DNA from: Flavobacterium aestivum
GTDB lineage: Bacteria > Bacteroidota > Bacteroidia > Flavobacteriales > Flavobacteriaceae
NCBI RefSeq assembly: GCF_026870175.2
Contig: NZ_CP113977.2
Location: 434,001 to 498,000 of the forward strand
Direction: 5' to 3'
Length of the DNA: 64,000 bases
Positions 1-8,186 of the stretch are shown here, one piece after another. The stretch's first letter is position 1, and every line of letters starts with the position of its first letter. The notes below the pieces were generated by a model, which saw only the letters and a program-made list of their open reading frames with translations, did no database searches and had not been told where the DNA came from. Both the position numbers and the translations under genes were made by a program.

Positions 1-143
1 CCGGAAAATACGCTGTAAGTACATCAAATAGAAACTTTGAAGGTCGCCAAGGTCCTGGTTCCAGAACATTACTAGCAAGTCCTATTATGGCTGCTGCTGC
101 TGCCGTTACCGGAAAATTGACTGATCCGAGAGATCTTTTATAA
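1..143 (+). CDS. leuC: 3-isopropylmalate dehydratase large subunit, 3' end only
   Basis: The window opens inside this gene; the reading frame starting at base 3 gives 46 residues ending in LTDPRDLL and a TAA stop at 141-143. The fragment contains [17 protein letters not shown] and a run of alanines, the conserved C-terminal segment of the aconitase-family large subunit (LeuC). LeuC binds the 4Fe-4S cluster and, with LeuD, isomerises 2-isopropylmalate to 3-isopropylmalate. It lies directly upstream of leuD on the same strand, as expected for the two subunits of one enzyme. Only the tail is visible, so nothing can be said about the cluster-binding cysteines. Confidence 0.93.
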   Translation, partial: GKYAVSTSNRNFEGRQGPGSRTLLASPIMAAAAAVTGKLTDPRDLL

Positions 144-292
144 GAAGCAATAAGCTTTAAGCTATAGGCTTTAAGCAAGTAACGAACATCTAAAAAAGGC
201 TTACAGCTCATAGCTTACAAGCCTAAAGCAAATAATAATACAACTGTGGGAAAAGCCTAAGGCCTAAAGCCTACAGCCTAAAGCAAAACAAA
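144..292. repeat. leuC-leuD spacer made of AGCCTAAAGC-like short repeats
   Basis: The 149-base spacer has no credible gene. It is built of many near-copies of GCTTTAAGC / AGCCTAAAGC / AGCCTACAGC in both orientations, so it can fold into several alternative short hairpins. leuC and leuD are probably still co-transcribed through it. Low-complexity palindromic spacers of this type look like locally expanded repeats rather than a promoter. Confidence 0.55.
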
Positions 293-889
293 ATGGCATA
301 CGATAAATTTAATATCCTTACTAGTAGTGCAGTGCCACTACCAATAGAAAACGTAGATACGGATCAAATCATTCCTGCTCGTTTCCTGAAAGCTACAAAA
401 CGTGAAGGTTTTGGAGACAACCTTTTTAGAGACTGGAGATACAATGGGGACGATACTCCTAAAGCAGATTTCGTTTTAAACAACAAAACATATAGCGGAA
501 AAATATTAGTAGGCGGAAAAAACTTTGGTTCTGGTTCTTCAAGAGAACATGCAGCTTGGGCGGTTTATGACTACGGATTCCGCGCAGTAGTTTCTAGTTT
601 CTTTGCAGACATTTTCAAGGGAAATTGCTTGAATGTTGGTGTTCTACCTGTACAAGTTAGTCCAGAATTTGCCGAAACTATTTTTAAAGCTATCGAAGCT
701 GATCCTAAAACAGAATTAGAAATCAATTTGCCAGAACAAACCATTACGCTTAAAGTAACTGGTCAAAAAGAATCTTTTGCCATTAATGGATACAAAAAAA
801 ACAATATGATTAATGGCTTTGATGATATTGACTATTTGCAAAACATTAAAGAAGAAATTACGGGATTTGCAGATAAACTGCCTTACTAA
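293..889 (+). CDS. leuD: 3-isopropylmalate dehydratase small subunit
   Basis: A 198-residue protein of the usual LeuD length. Near the N-terminus it has ENVDTDQIIPARFLK, and around residues 76-92 GGKNFGSGSSREHAAWA, the swivelling-domain motif that contacts substrate. LeuD pairs with LeuC to form the cytosolic isopropylmalate isomerase of leucine biosynthesis. The gene follows leuC and precedes a LeuA-type synthase and leuB, so a leu operon is assembled here although two unrelated-looking genes are interposed. A hairpin follows the stop codon. Confidence 0.97.
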   Translation: MAYDKFNILTSSAVPLPIENVDTDQIIPARFLKATKREGFGDNLFRDWRYNGDDTPKADFVLNNKTYSGKILVGGKNFGSGSSREHAAWAVYDYGFRAVVSSFFADIFKGNCLNVGVLPVQVSPEFAETIFKAIEADPKTELEINLPEQTITLKVTGQKESFAINGYKKNNMINGFDDIDYLQNIKEEITGFADKLPY

Positions 890-916
890 AAAAACAAATA
901 CAATTAGTTAAGCAAG

Positions 917-956
917 AAACCCGACACATTTTTCAAAATCTGTCGGGTTTGTAAAT
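917..956 (+). terminator. Hairpin after leuD
   Basis: Ten-base perfect inverted repeat AAACCCGACA / TGTCGGGTTT (917-926 and 941-950) followed by a weak T-poor tail. It probably ends or attenuates leuCD transcription; the next gene starts at 967. Confidence 0.6.
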
Positions 957-966
957 AAAAATAGAT

Positions 967-1275
967 ATGGTTTTAGAAATGGCTATTCTACAGGTAAAAA
1001 AAGGAGAAGAAACTCATTTTGAAAGAGACTTTGCCATTGCCAGTCAATTTATTCAATCGATTCCTGGTTATATACATCATAGTTTGAGAAAATGCTTTGA
1101 GGAAGAAAACAAATATTTGCTACTGGTTGATTGGGAAAAATTAGAAGATCATACCATTGGCTTTAGAGAATCCGAAGCCTATTTCGAATGGAAAAAATTG
1201 TTACATCATTATTACAATCCATTCCCAGTTGTAGAACACTATGAGATGGTTTTTGAGAATAAAAAGCAATTTTAA
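967..1275 (+). CDS. Antibiotic biosynthesis monooxygenase (ABM) fold protein
   Basis: A 102-residue single-domain protein. The opening beta strand (VLEMAILQVKKGEE), the segment IPGYIHHSLRKC and the tail YNPFPVVEHYEMV match the ferredoxin-like ABM fold, whose members act as small dimeric oxygenases, heme-degrading enzymes or quinone-modifying proteins. The substrate cannot be told from sequence. It sits nine bases before a methyltransferase gene, and the pair is inserted between leuD and the leuA-type gene, so it may be transcribed with the leucine operon without having a role in it. Confidence 0.75.
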   Translation: MVLEMAILQVKKGEETHFERDFAIASQFIQSIPGYIHHSLRKCFEEENKYLLLVDWEKLEDHTIGFRESEAYFEWKKLLHHYYNPFPVVEHYEMVFENKKQF

Positions 1276-1284
1276 ATTATAAAA

Positions 1285-1989
1285 ATGAAATCAACATTAT
1301 CTGAAATACAACAGCGCTTTGACAATGAAGTAGAGCGTTTTTCTAATCTAGAAACAGGCCAAATCAGTACTATTGACGCCACTTTGAGTTTAGAATTATT
1401 AACCCAAGCAGCTAGCGCCTGTTGCCCTGATGCCAAACAGGTTTTGGATTTGGGCTGTGGTGCAGGCAATTATTCTTTAAAATTATTAAGTCTTATTCCT
1501 GACTTTGATTCCACTTTGATTGATTTGAGTCAACCTATGCTGGACAAAGCAATAGAAAGAATTTCTAAAGTTTCTAAAGGGAAAATCACTGCTATTCAAA
1601 CCGATTTTTTGAATATGGAATTGCCTGATGAAACTTTCGACATTGTGGTTACTGGTGCTGCCATGCATCATTTAAGATCAGATGAAGAATGGGAAACGGT
1701 CTTCACCAAAATATATAAAAGTTTAAAAAAGGGAGGCTGTTTTTGGATTTCAGATTTAATCAAACACGATCATCCTGCTATTGACCAATTAATGTGGAAA
1801 CGTTATTCGGATTATTTACAATCTGTTGGTGGTGTAGCCTATCAAGAAAATGTATTTGATTACATTGCCAAAGAGGACACACCACGATCAGTAATCTACC
1901 AATTGGATGTATTAAAAAAAACAGGATTTTCATATGTTGACGTCCTGCATAAAAACAGTAATTTCTCTGTGTTTGGAGGAATCAAATAA
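1285..1989 (+). CDS. Class I SAM-dependent methyltransferase
   Basis: A 234-residue protein with a clear SAM-binding motif I, VLDLGCGAGNYSLKLL (around residues 53-68), an acidic motif II (STLIDLSQPML) and motif post-I TFDIVVTGAAMHHL, the layout of a Rossmann-fold small-molecule methyltransferase of the UbiE/Methyltransf_25 type. The substrate is not recognisable. The gene begins nine bases after the ABM protein, suggesting one transcript and possibly a joint pathway. Confidence 0.85.
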   Translation: MKSTLSEIQQRFDNEVERFSNLETGQISTIDATLSLELLTQAASACCPDAKQVLDLGCGAGNYSLKLLSLIPDFDSTLIDLSQPMLDKAIERISKVSKGKITAIQTDFLNMELPDETFDIVVTGAAMHHLRSDEEWETVFTKIYKSLKKGGCFWISDLIKHDHPAIDQLMWKRYSDYLQSVGGVAYQENVFDYIAKEDTPRSVIYQLDVLKKTGFSYVDVLHKNSNFSVFGGIK

Positions 1990-2054
1990 TCAAATGAACG
2001 CTAAAAGACCATTTTAATCAAAAATGCTTCATCAATACTAACAGCAATAAAAAT

Positions 2055-3578
2055 ATGGAAAAAAGAAAAATTGAAATAATGGATACTACACTTCGCGATG
2101 GTGAACAAACCTCGGGAGTATCTTTCTCTGCTGCGGAGAAATTAACCATTGCACAATTATTGCTTGAAGAATTAAACATTGATCGTATCGAAGTTGCCTC
2201 TGCCCGTGTAAGTGAAGGCGAATTTCAAGGTGTAAAAGGCATTATGTCCTGGGCTCAGGAAAAAGGATATGACAATCGTATCGAAGTATTGGCTTTTGTC
2301 GATGGTGGTATTTCTATAGAATGGATGAAAAAAGCTGGAGCCAAAGTTCAAAATTTATTAACTAAAGGCTCTTTAAACCACTTAACACATCAATTAAAAA
2401 AAACACCTGAACAACATTTTTCCGAAATTGCCCAATCTATTGCTTTTGCAAATGAAAATGGAATAGCCACAAATATCTATCTGGAAGATTGGAGTAACGG
2501 AATGCGTAATTCCCCTGAATATGTTTTTCAATATTTAGATTTTTTAACGACTCAACCTATTAAGAGAATATTATTACCAGATACTTTAGGTGTTCTTATT
2601 CCAACTGATACTTTTGAATTTATATCTAAAATTACCGCCAAATATCCCAACATACATTTTGATTTTCATGCTCATAATGATTATGATCTAAGTGTTGCCA
2701 ATGTTATGGAAGCTGTAAAAGCAGGTATCAACGGATTACACGTTACCGTAAACGGAATGGGTGAACGAGCCGGAAATGCTCCTCTGGAAAGTACCGTTGC
2801 TGTAATAAATGATTTCATTACAAATGTAAAAATCAATATAAAAGAATCATCTCTATACTCCGTAAGTAAATTGGTCGAAACATTTACAGGTTATAGAATC
2901 CCAGCAAACAAACCTATTGTAGGTGATAATGTTTTTACACAAACCGCAGGAATTCATGCAGATGGTGACAACAAAAACAATTTATATTTTAATGATTTAC
3001 TTCCGGAGCGTTTTGGAAGAAAAAGAAAATATGCTTTAGGTAAAACATCCGGAAAAGCCAATATCGAAAAGAATCTTCAAGAATTAGGATTAAAACTAAA
3101 TCCTGAAGATTTAAAATTAGTTACCCAACGAATCATTGAATTGGGAGATAAAAAAGAAACTGTTACCAAGGAAGATTTACCATATATCATTTCTGATGTA
3201 TTAGACAGTCATTCTTATGAAGAAAAAATTGTAGTAGAATCGTATATCTTGGTTCACTCCAAAGGATTACGCCCTTCGACTACACTTTGCTTAAAAATTG
3301 ATGGAGAAATTATAGAAGAAAATGCACAAGGTGATGGACAATTTGATGCTTTTATGAATGCACTTTCTAAAATTTATAAAACCAAAAAAATGGTTTTACC
3401 AAAATTAATCGATTATGCGGTTCGTATTCCTCCTGGCAGTAGCTCGGATGCATTATGCGAAACCATCATCACATGGACACATAACGGAAAAGAATTTAAA
3501 ACAAGAGGATTAGACTCTGACCAGACCGTTGCCGCTATCATTGCTACTCAAAAAATGCTGAATGTAGTTTCTAATTAA
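2055..3578 (+). CDS. leuA: 2-isopropylmalate synthase / citramalate synthase family protein
   Basis: A 507-residue member of the DRE-TIM metallolyase family: MDTTLRDGEQTSG near residues 9-21 gives the catalytic Arg and metal-binding Asp, FDFHAHNDYDL (about 206-216) supplies the metal-binding HxH, and NGMGERAGNAPLE follows. Residues from about 390 to the end form an allosteric LeuA-dimer regulatory domain. The family condenses acetyl-CoA with 2-oxoisovalerate (LeuA) or pyruvate (CimA). Its position between leuD and leuB favours a LeuA role, but this longer divergent type could be a citramalate synthase, so the symbol is tentative. Confidence 0.8.
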   Translation: MEKRKIEIMDTTLRDGEQTSGVSFSAAEKLTIAQLLLEELNIDRIEVASARVSEGEFQGVKGIMSWAQEKGYDNRIEVLAFVDGGISIEWMKKAGAKVQNLLTKGSLNHLTHQLKKTPEQHFSEIAQSIAFANENGIATNIYLEDWSNGMRNSPEYVFQYLDFLTTQPIKRILLPDTLGVLIPTDTFEFISKITAKYPNIHFDFHAHNDYDLSVANVMEAVKAGINGLHVTVNGMGERAGNAPLESTVAVINDFITNVKINIKESSLYSVSKLVETFTGYRIPANKPIVGDNVFTQTAGIHADGDNKNNLYFNDLLPERFGRKRKYALGKTSGKANIEKNLQELGLKLNPEDLKLVTQRIIELGDKKETVTKEDLPYIISDVLDSHSYEEKIVVESYILVHSKGLRPSTTLCLKIDGEIIEENAQGDGQFDAFMNALSKIYKTKKMVLPKLIDYAVRIPPGSSSDALCETIITWTHNGKEFKTRGLDSDQTVAAIIATQKMLNVVSN

Positions 3579-3660
3579 AATATGAAAGATTTAAAGATTA
3601 AAAAATTAAAACTCCAATCTTTAAATAATTAAATAATTCAATCTTTAAATAAAAAATATA

Positions 3661-4722
3661 ATGAAATTCAATATTGCCCTTTTAGCCGGAGACGGAATCG
3701 GACCAGAAGTAATAAACGAAGCTGTTAAAGTTTCGGATGCCATTGCCAAAAAATTCAATCATGAAATCACTTGGACACCTGCTCTTACCGGTGCTTGTGC
3801 TATTGATGCCGTTGGTGTTCCTTACCCAGACGAAACACATGAAATTTGTATGGCTGCCGATGCTGTTCTTTTTGGGGCTATTGGACACCCAAAATATGAT
3901 AACAACCCAAGCGCAACCGTTCGTCCTGAACAAGGACTATTATTAATGCGCAAAAAATTAGGTTTGTTTGCCAATGTGCGCCCAACCTTTACTTTCCCGT
4001 CATTGATTGATAATTCTCCATTGAAGAAAGAGCGTATCGAAGGAACCGATTTGGTTTTCTTAAGAGAATTAACCGGAGGAATTTATTTTGGAGAAAAAGG
4101 AAGAAGAGACGATGGTGAAACAGCCTTTGATAATTGTGTATACACTAGAGACGAAGTTAAACGTTTAGCAAAAAAAGGATTTGAACTTGCAATGACACGT
4201 TCAAAAAAATTGTGTTGTGTAGATAAAGCGAATGTTTTAGAAACTTCTCGTTTGTGGAGAGAAACCGTTCAAGCTATGGAAAAAGATTATCCTGAGGTTG
4301 AAGTGAGTTATGAATTTGTAGATGCGGTTGCAATGCGATTGGTACAATGGCCAAACTCATATGATGTATTGATTACGGAGAATTTATTTGGAGATATTTT
4401 GACAGATGAAGCTTCTGTTATTTCGGGATCAATGGGATTAATGCCATCAGCTTCAGTGGGTGAACATACTTCATTATACGAGCCAATACACGGATCTTAC
4501 CCACAAGCAACGGGCTTGAATATTGCTAATCCACTAGCAACTGTTCTATCTGCTGCAATGATGTTTGAGGATGCCTTTGGATTAAAAGCCGAAGCAGATG
4601 CTATCAGAACTGTCGTTAATAAATCTTTAGCAGAAGGAATTGTTACCGAAGATTTAGTTGCCAAAGGAGCCAAACCTTACTCTACTAGTGAAGTGGGTGA
4701 CTGGCTTGTTGCCAATTTGTAA
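3661..4722 (+). CDS. leuB: 3-isopropylmalate dehydrogenase
   Basis: A 353-residue cytosolic enzyme that oxidatively decarboxylates 3-isopropylmalate with NAD. The N-terminus ALLAGDGIGPEV and the segments LTGGIYFGEKG (about 138-148) and ENLFGDILTDEAS (about 240-252, metal-binding Asp residues) are characteristic of LeuB. The gene follows the LeuA-type gene after an 82-base AT-rich spacer containing repeats of AATCTTTAAATA, and is closed by a strong terminator. Length is normal for the family. Confidence 0.97.
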   Translation: MKFNIALLAGDGIGPEVINEAVKVSDAIAKKFNHEITWTPALTGACAIDAVGVPYPDETHEICMAADAVLFGAIGHPKYDNNPSATVRPEQGLLLMRKKLGLFANVRPTFTFPSLIDNSPLKKERIEGTDLVFLRELTGGIYFGEKGRRDDGETAFDNCVYTRDEVKRLAKKGFELAMTRSKKLCCVDKANVLETSRLWRETVQAMEKDYPEVEVSYEFVDAVAMRLVQWPNSYDVLITENLFGDILTDEASVISGSMGLMPSASVGEHTSLYEPIHGSYPQATGLNIANPLATVLSAAMMFEDAFGLKAEADAIRTVVNKSLAEGIVTEDLVAKGAKPYSTSEVGDWLVANL

Positions 4723-4732
4723 AATAAAACAC

Positions 4733-4768
4733 AAAAAAAGGTGTCAATTTACATTGACACCTTTTTTA
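4733..4768. terminator. Bidirectional terminator between leuB and the RRM gene
   Basis: Perfect hairpin with stem AGGTGTCAAT / ATTGACACCT, loop TTAC, flanked by A and T tracts on both sides. It serves the converging leuB (+) and RNA-binding protein gene (-). Confidence 0.85.
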
Positions 4769-4788
4769 TAATATGATTGAAAAAAATA

Positions 4789-5127
4789 TTAATATCTTCC
4801 TCTGTCTCCACCGCCACGGTTTTCTCCACCACGGTTGTTTCCGTATCCTCCACGGTTGTTGTTAAAACTTCTTCTTTCACTTTCTGGTTTAGGTTCAGAT
4901 TTGTTTACAACGATTGAACGTCCTTGAACTGTAGCCCCATTCAATTCGTCAATTGCTTTCTGAGCTTCATCGTCATTTGCCATTTCAACAAAACCGAATC
5001 CTTTACTTCTTCCTGTAAATTTATCTGTGATAATTTTAACTGAATCAACTGCTCCGTAAGCCTCGAAAGACTCTCTTAAATCTGCTTCCTCAATACTGAA
5101 TGGAAGGCTTCCAACAAAAATATTCAT
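4789..5127 (-). CDS. RRM-type RNA-binding protein with glycine/arginine-rich tail
   Basis: A 112-residue protein. Residues 1-80 are a single RNA recognition motif: MNIFVGSLPF is RNP2 and KGFGFVEM (about 43-50) is RNP1. The last 30 residues are an Asn/Arg/Gly-rich tail with RGG and RGGG repeats, which in such proteins adds non-specific RNA binding. This architecture is known from bacterial Rbp proteins induced by cold and involved in RNA metabolism. It is transcribed alone from a TACATTTG promoter element 26 bases upstream of the start codon. Confidence 0.92.
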   Translation of the reverse strand: MNIFVGSLPFSIEEADLRESFEAYGAVDSVKIITDKFTGRSKGFGFVEMANDDEAQKAIDELNGATVQGRSIVVNKSEPKPESERRSFNNNRGGYGNNRGGENRGGGDRGRY

Positions 5128-5152
5128 AAGTACTTATTTATAATAGTTAAAA

Positions 5153-5160
5153 CAAATGTA
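5153..5160 (-). promoter_or_regulatory. -7 element for the RRM gene
   Basis: Reads TACATTTG on the minus strand, matching the Bacteroidetes TAnnTTTG consensus, 26 bases upstream of the ATG. No clear TTG -33 box is visible. Confidence 0.55.
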
Positions 5161-5361
5161 GACTATTTTTTTTCTAAATAACTATAAATTAGCTTATTTA
5201 TGATATAGAATCATTTGGTTTTGTATTGAATCTCTATTTTTACACTGAAAAACCAACTATTTTTCTCTTTATCAATTTCAAAAAAATAAAGAACAAAACA
5301 CTTCTAATACATTATCAATCATTAAAGTAATAATCATATTAGTTTGTTTCAATAAAAAATG

Positions 5362-5369
5362 TATCTTTG
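5362..5369 (+). promoter_or_regulatory. -7 element for rpsP-rimM
   Basis: TATCTTTG matches TAnnTTTG about 50 bases before the rpsP start. A TTTG at 5343-5346 may be the -33 box but is spaced slightly short (15 bases). Confidence 0.6.
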
Positions 5370-5418
5370 CACCCTTAATTAATCGAGGTCGAGTACCTCA
5401 AAATTTAATCACACGATT

Positions 5419-5973
5419 ATGTCAGTAAAAATTAGATTACAAAGACACGGAAAAAAAGGAAAACCTTTTTACTGGGTTGTAGCTGCAGATGCACGCTCAA
5501 AAAGAGATGGTAAATACTTAGAAAAAATTGGTACTTACAATCCAAACACCAATCCTGCAACTATCGATTTAAATCTTGATAGCGCAGTAAAATGGTTGCA
5601 CAATGGTGCTCAACCTACTGATACAGCAAAAGCTATTCTTTCTTACAAAGGTGCTTTATTGAAACACCACCTTGATGGAGGTATCCGTAAAGGAGCTTTG
5701 ACTCAAGAGCAAGCTGATGCAAAATTAGCAGCTTGGTTAGAAGCTAAAGCTGGAAAAGTTAATGCTAAAAAAGACGGTTTATCTAAAGCGCAAGCTGATG
5801 TTAAAGCTAAAGCTCTTAAAGCAGAACAAGAAGTTAATGCAAAACGTTTAGCTGCTGCTGCACAAGCTGAAGCTGATGCTATTGCTGCTGCAGCTGCTGC
5901 TGAGGCTCCTGCTGAAACTGAAGCTGAAGAAGCTCCTGCTGCTGAAGAAAATAACGAAACAACTGAAGCATAA
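5419..5973 (+). CDS. rpsP: 30S ribosomal protein S16 with alanine-rich extension
   Basis: Residues 1-80 are canonical S16 (VKIRLQRHGKKGKPFYWVV, then GKYLEKIGTYNPN), a small-subunit assembly protein. The protein is 184 residues, about twice the length of E. coli S16, because of a Lys/Ala-rich then Ala/Glu-rich C-terminal extension (about 105-184); such extensions are common in Bacteroidetes S16. It is followed after 14 bases by rimM, whose product assists 30S maturation around S16/S19, so the two form a conserved operon. Confidence 0.97.
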   Translation: MSVKIRLQRHGKKGKPFYWVVAADARSKRDGKYLEKIGTYNPNTNPATIDLNLDSAVKWLHNGAQPTDTAKAILSYKGALLKHHLDGGIRKGALTQEQADAKLAAWLEAKAGKVNAKKDGLSKAQADVKAKALKAEQEVNAKRLAAAAQAEADAIAAAAAAEAPAETEAEEAPAAEENNETTEA

Positions 5974-5987
5974 TTTAGAAGGCGAAA

Positions 5988-6512
5988 ATGCGTAAAGAAG
6001 ATTGTTTCTATTTGGGTAAAATCGCCAAAAAATTTAGTTTCAAAGGTGAAGTTCTGGCTTATTTAGACACAGACGAACCTGAGTTATACGAAAACTTGGA
6101 ATCAGTGTTTGTTGAATGCAACAAACACTTGATTCCTTTTTTTATTGAAAATAGCTCCTTACACAAAAATGATTTTCTTAGAATCAGTTTCGAAGATATT
6201 GATACAGAGGAAGCTGCCGATGCTTTAATTGGCAACGATTTATACCTTCCTTTAAAAATGTTACCTAAACTTACAGGTAACAAATTCTACTTTCATGAAG
6301 TTATTGGTTTTGAAGTAGAAGACAAACGCTTGGGATATGTTGGAGATATTCAATCAATCAACGATACCACAGCTCAGCCTCTTTTTGAAGTACTCAAAGG
6401 AGACACCGAAATCCTTATCCCTATGGTCGACCATTTTCTTGTAAAAATTGACAGGGAAAACAAAAAAGTCATTATGGATTTACCTGAAGGACTAATCGAA
6501 ATGTATCTTTAA
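5988..6512 (+). CDS. rimM: 16S rRNA processing protein RimM
   Basis: A 174-residue RimM. The N-terminal domain opens with DCFYLGKIAKKFSFKGEV, the usual G-K-I-x-x-x-x-G-x-x-G-x-V pattern, and the C-terminal PRC-barrel region contains GYVGDIQSINDTTAQPLFEV. RimM binds free 30S subunits and S19 and is needed for late 16S processing. It is in an operon with rpsP and, after a 116-base spacer, a tRNA methyltransferase gene. Confidence 0.95.
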   Translation: MRKEDCFYLGKIAKKFSFKGEVLAYLDTDEPELYENLESVFVECNKHLIPFFIENSSLHKNDFLRISFEDIDTEEAADALIGNDLYLPLKMLPKLTGNKFYFHEVIGFEVEDKRLGYVGDIQSINDTTAQPLFEVLKGDTEILIPMVDHFLVKIDRENKKVIMDLPEGLIEMYL

Positions 6513-6628
6513 GAAAAGGTTCTGTTTCCAATCGTTTTTTCAGTTTAAAAAATCTAAAATCAATATTCGTTACCCGAGTCTAAAAGGCGAACTGACGAAG
6601 TAATCTACAATCTGAAATCTAATTTCCC

Positions 6629-7336
6629 ATGTTTACTTTCAAGCAATTTTCTGTTAAACAAGATAAAACAGCTATGAAAATTGGAACTGATGGCGTTTTA
6701 TTAGGCGCTTGGGCTCCAATAGAAAACAATCCTTTTAGTGTTTTAGACATTGGAACCGGAACCGGTATCATTGCTTTAATGCTCTCACAAAGAAGTAATG
6801 CCCAACAAATTGATGCTTTAGAAATTGACGAAGACGCTTACGAACAAGCCGTAGACAATTTTGAGAACTCTCCTTGGGGTGACCGTCTTTTTTGCTTTCA
6901 TGCAGGATTAGACGAATTTGTCGAAGAACCTGAAGATGAATACGATTTAATTGTTTCCAATCCTCCCTTTTATACCGAAGACTATAAATCCGAAAACGGA
7001 CAACGTGATCTTGCCCGTTTTGCTGATGCTATGCCTTTTGAAGACTTAATTGAAGCCGCAGATTTATTACTTTCAGAAAACGGTGTGTTCGCTGTTATCA
7101 TTCCGTTCAAAGAAGAGGAAAACTTTATTGCTCTTGCTAAAGAATACGAATTGTATCCTATAAAAATCACTAGAGTTAAAGGAACTCCTACCACCGAAAT
7201 CAAGCGCAGTTTATTGGCTTTTTGCCGAAATGAAAACGCTACTATTTTGACAAATGAATTGATAATTGAAACAGCAAGACATGTCTATACTCCTGAATAT
7301 ATTGAACTGACTAAGGATTTTTATCTGAAGATGTAG
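6629..7336 (+). CDS. trmN6: tRNA1(Val) (adenine(37)-N6)-methyltransferase
   Basis: A 235-residue protein that begins FTFKQFSVKQDKTAMKIGTDGVLLGAW-like, the family signature, followed by SAM motif VLDIGTGTGIIALML (about 40-54) and the amino-methyltransferase motif NPPF (about 111-114) within IVSNPPFYTEDY. This is the YfiC/TrmN6 family, which methylates A37 of tRNA-Val. Length agrees with the family. It follows rpsP-rimM on the same strand, in keeping with a translation-related cluster. Confidence 0.9.
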   Translation: MFTFKQFSVKQDKTAMKIGTDGVLLGAWAPIENNPFSVLDIGTGTGIIALMLSQRSNAQQIDALEIDEDAYEQAVDNFENSPWGDRLFCFHAGLDEFVEEPEDEYDLIVSNPPFYTEDYKSENGQRDLARFADAMPFEDLIEAADLLLSENGVFAVIIPFKEEENFIALAKEYELYPIKITRVKGTPTTEIKRSLLAFCRNENATILTNELIIETARHVYTPEYIELTKDFYLKM

Positions 7337-7626
7337 TTTCACATCCTCAGAAATGAAATTGTTGTTTCTCCAGTAATCTGGATCTTCTTTAAGTTTTACA
7401 TCAAGTTTTAATCAATTGATTATTTCTACATTGTCAGTGTTTATATCTACAGACATCAAATCGTAATTCAACACATTTATTCTTTTATTGTTTTGAAAAT
7501 AATTGTTTTCAATTTTCTCATTACAATAATTTACGATATAGTTAATAAAATTAATATTAATCTGTCAACCTATTTTAGGACGGTTCAGAAGAAAAAATCT
7601 TTATGGTGGTTTCATTTAACTATCAA
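7337..7626. other. Intergenic region with no recognised gene
   Basis: An AT-rich 290-base stretch between converging genes. The only open frame (7493-7690, +) runs antisense into the next gene and has no family features, so I do not call it. No strong hairpin was seen. Confidence 0.5.
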
Positions 7627-8025
7627 CTACTTCGCTAGACAATATGTACTGCCTGGATCAACATCCCCTTCTGGAAAATTTTTACTGTAAAAAGTTCTTT
7701 TAACAGTAAAACAGTCGTCGTCAATACTCACAATTGTCATGATAATTCTGTCTCCTAATTCCATCTGAGATTCGCCAAGCTTTTTAACGCAAGTGATTTC
7801 ATATTCACAGTCGCTGATCCATTTAACACTCCAAACCAATTGAAGCACTCCATTGTCATAACTTTCTTGAGTGGCGCCTTTTACCACAAAAGTCCTTTTA
7901 GGATAATCCGGATTATACGCTTTGAAGTTTTTAAACTTACTGCAATTTAGAGCTTGTGTTTGTGTTTGTGAATACCCGATTGACCCTGCTACTAATAATA
8001 AAATAAGCGCTATTTGTTTTTTCAT
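7627..8025 (-). CDS. Small secreted protein, function unknown
   Basis: A 132-residue protein with a signal peptide of about 19 residues ending GSIGYSQ. The mature part has five cysteines and alternating strands (FVVKGATQESYDNGVLQLVWSV and following), so a small disulfide-containing beta protein in the periplasm or outside is likely. I do not recognise the family. It is the last gene on the strand that carries the HlyD/ABC exporter and precursor peptides, 160 bases downstream of hlyD; an accessory or immunity role is possible but there is no direct support. Confidence 0.7.
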   Translation of the reverse strand: MKKQIALILLLVAGSIGYSQTQTQALNCSKFKNFKAYNPDYPKRTFVVKGATQESYDNGVLQLVWSVKWISDCEYEITCVKKLGESQMELGDRIIMTIVSIDDDCFTVKRTFYSKNFPEGDVDPGSTYCLAK

Positions 8026-8186
8026 AATTTTGATTTTGGCTGATTTGGGGAAAACTGCTGATTAACATCTATTAATCTATCCTCCAATATTACAAAATTA
8101 CCTAGTTCTAACCAACACTTCTTGCTTACTTTCTTATATCTCTTTTAATTATCAGTTTTATCTTAAAACAGGAGATAAGTCCAATA

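Noticed and set aside
7493..7690. 65-codon plus-strand frame
   Set aside because: Runs antisense into the 3' end of the secreted protein gene at 7627-8025, has no family features, no promoter and low-complexity N-terminal composition.
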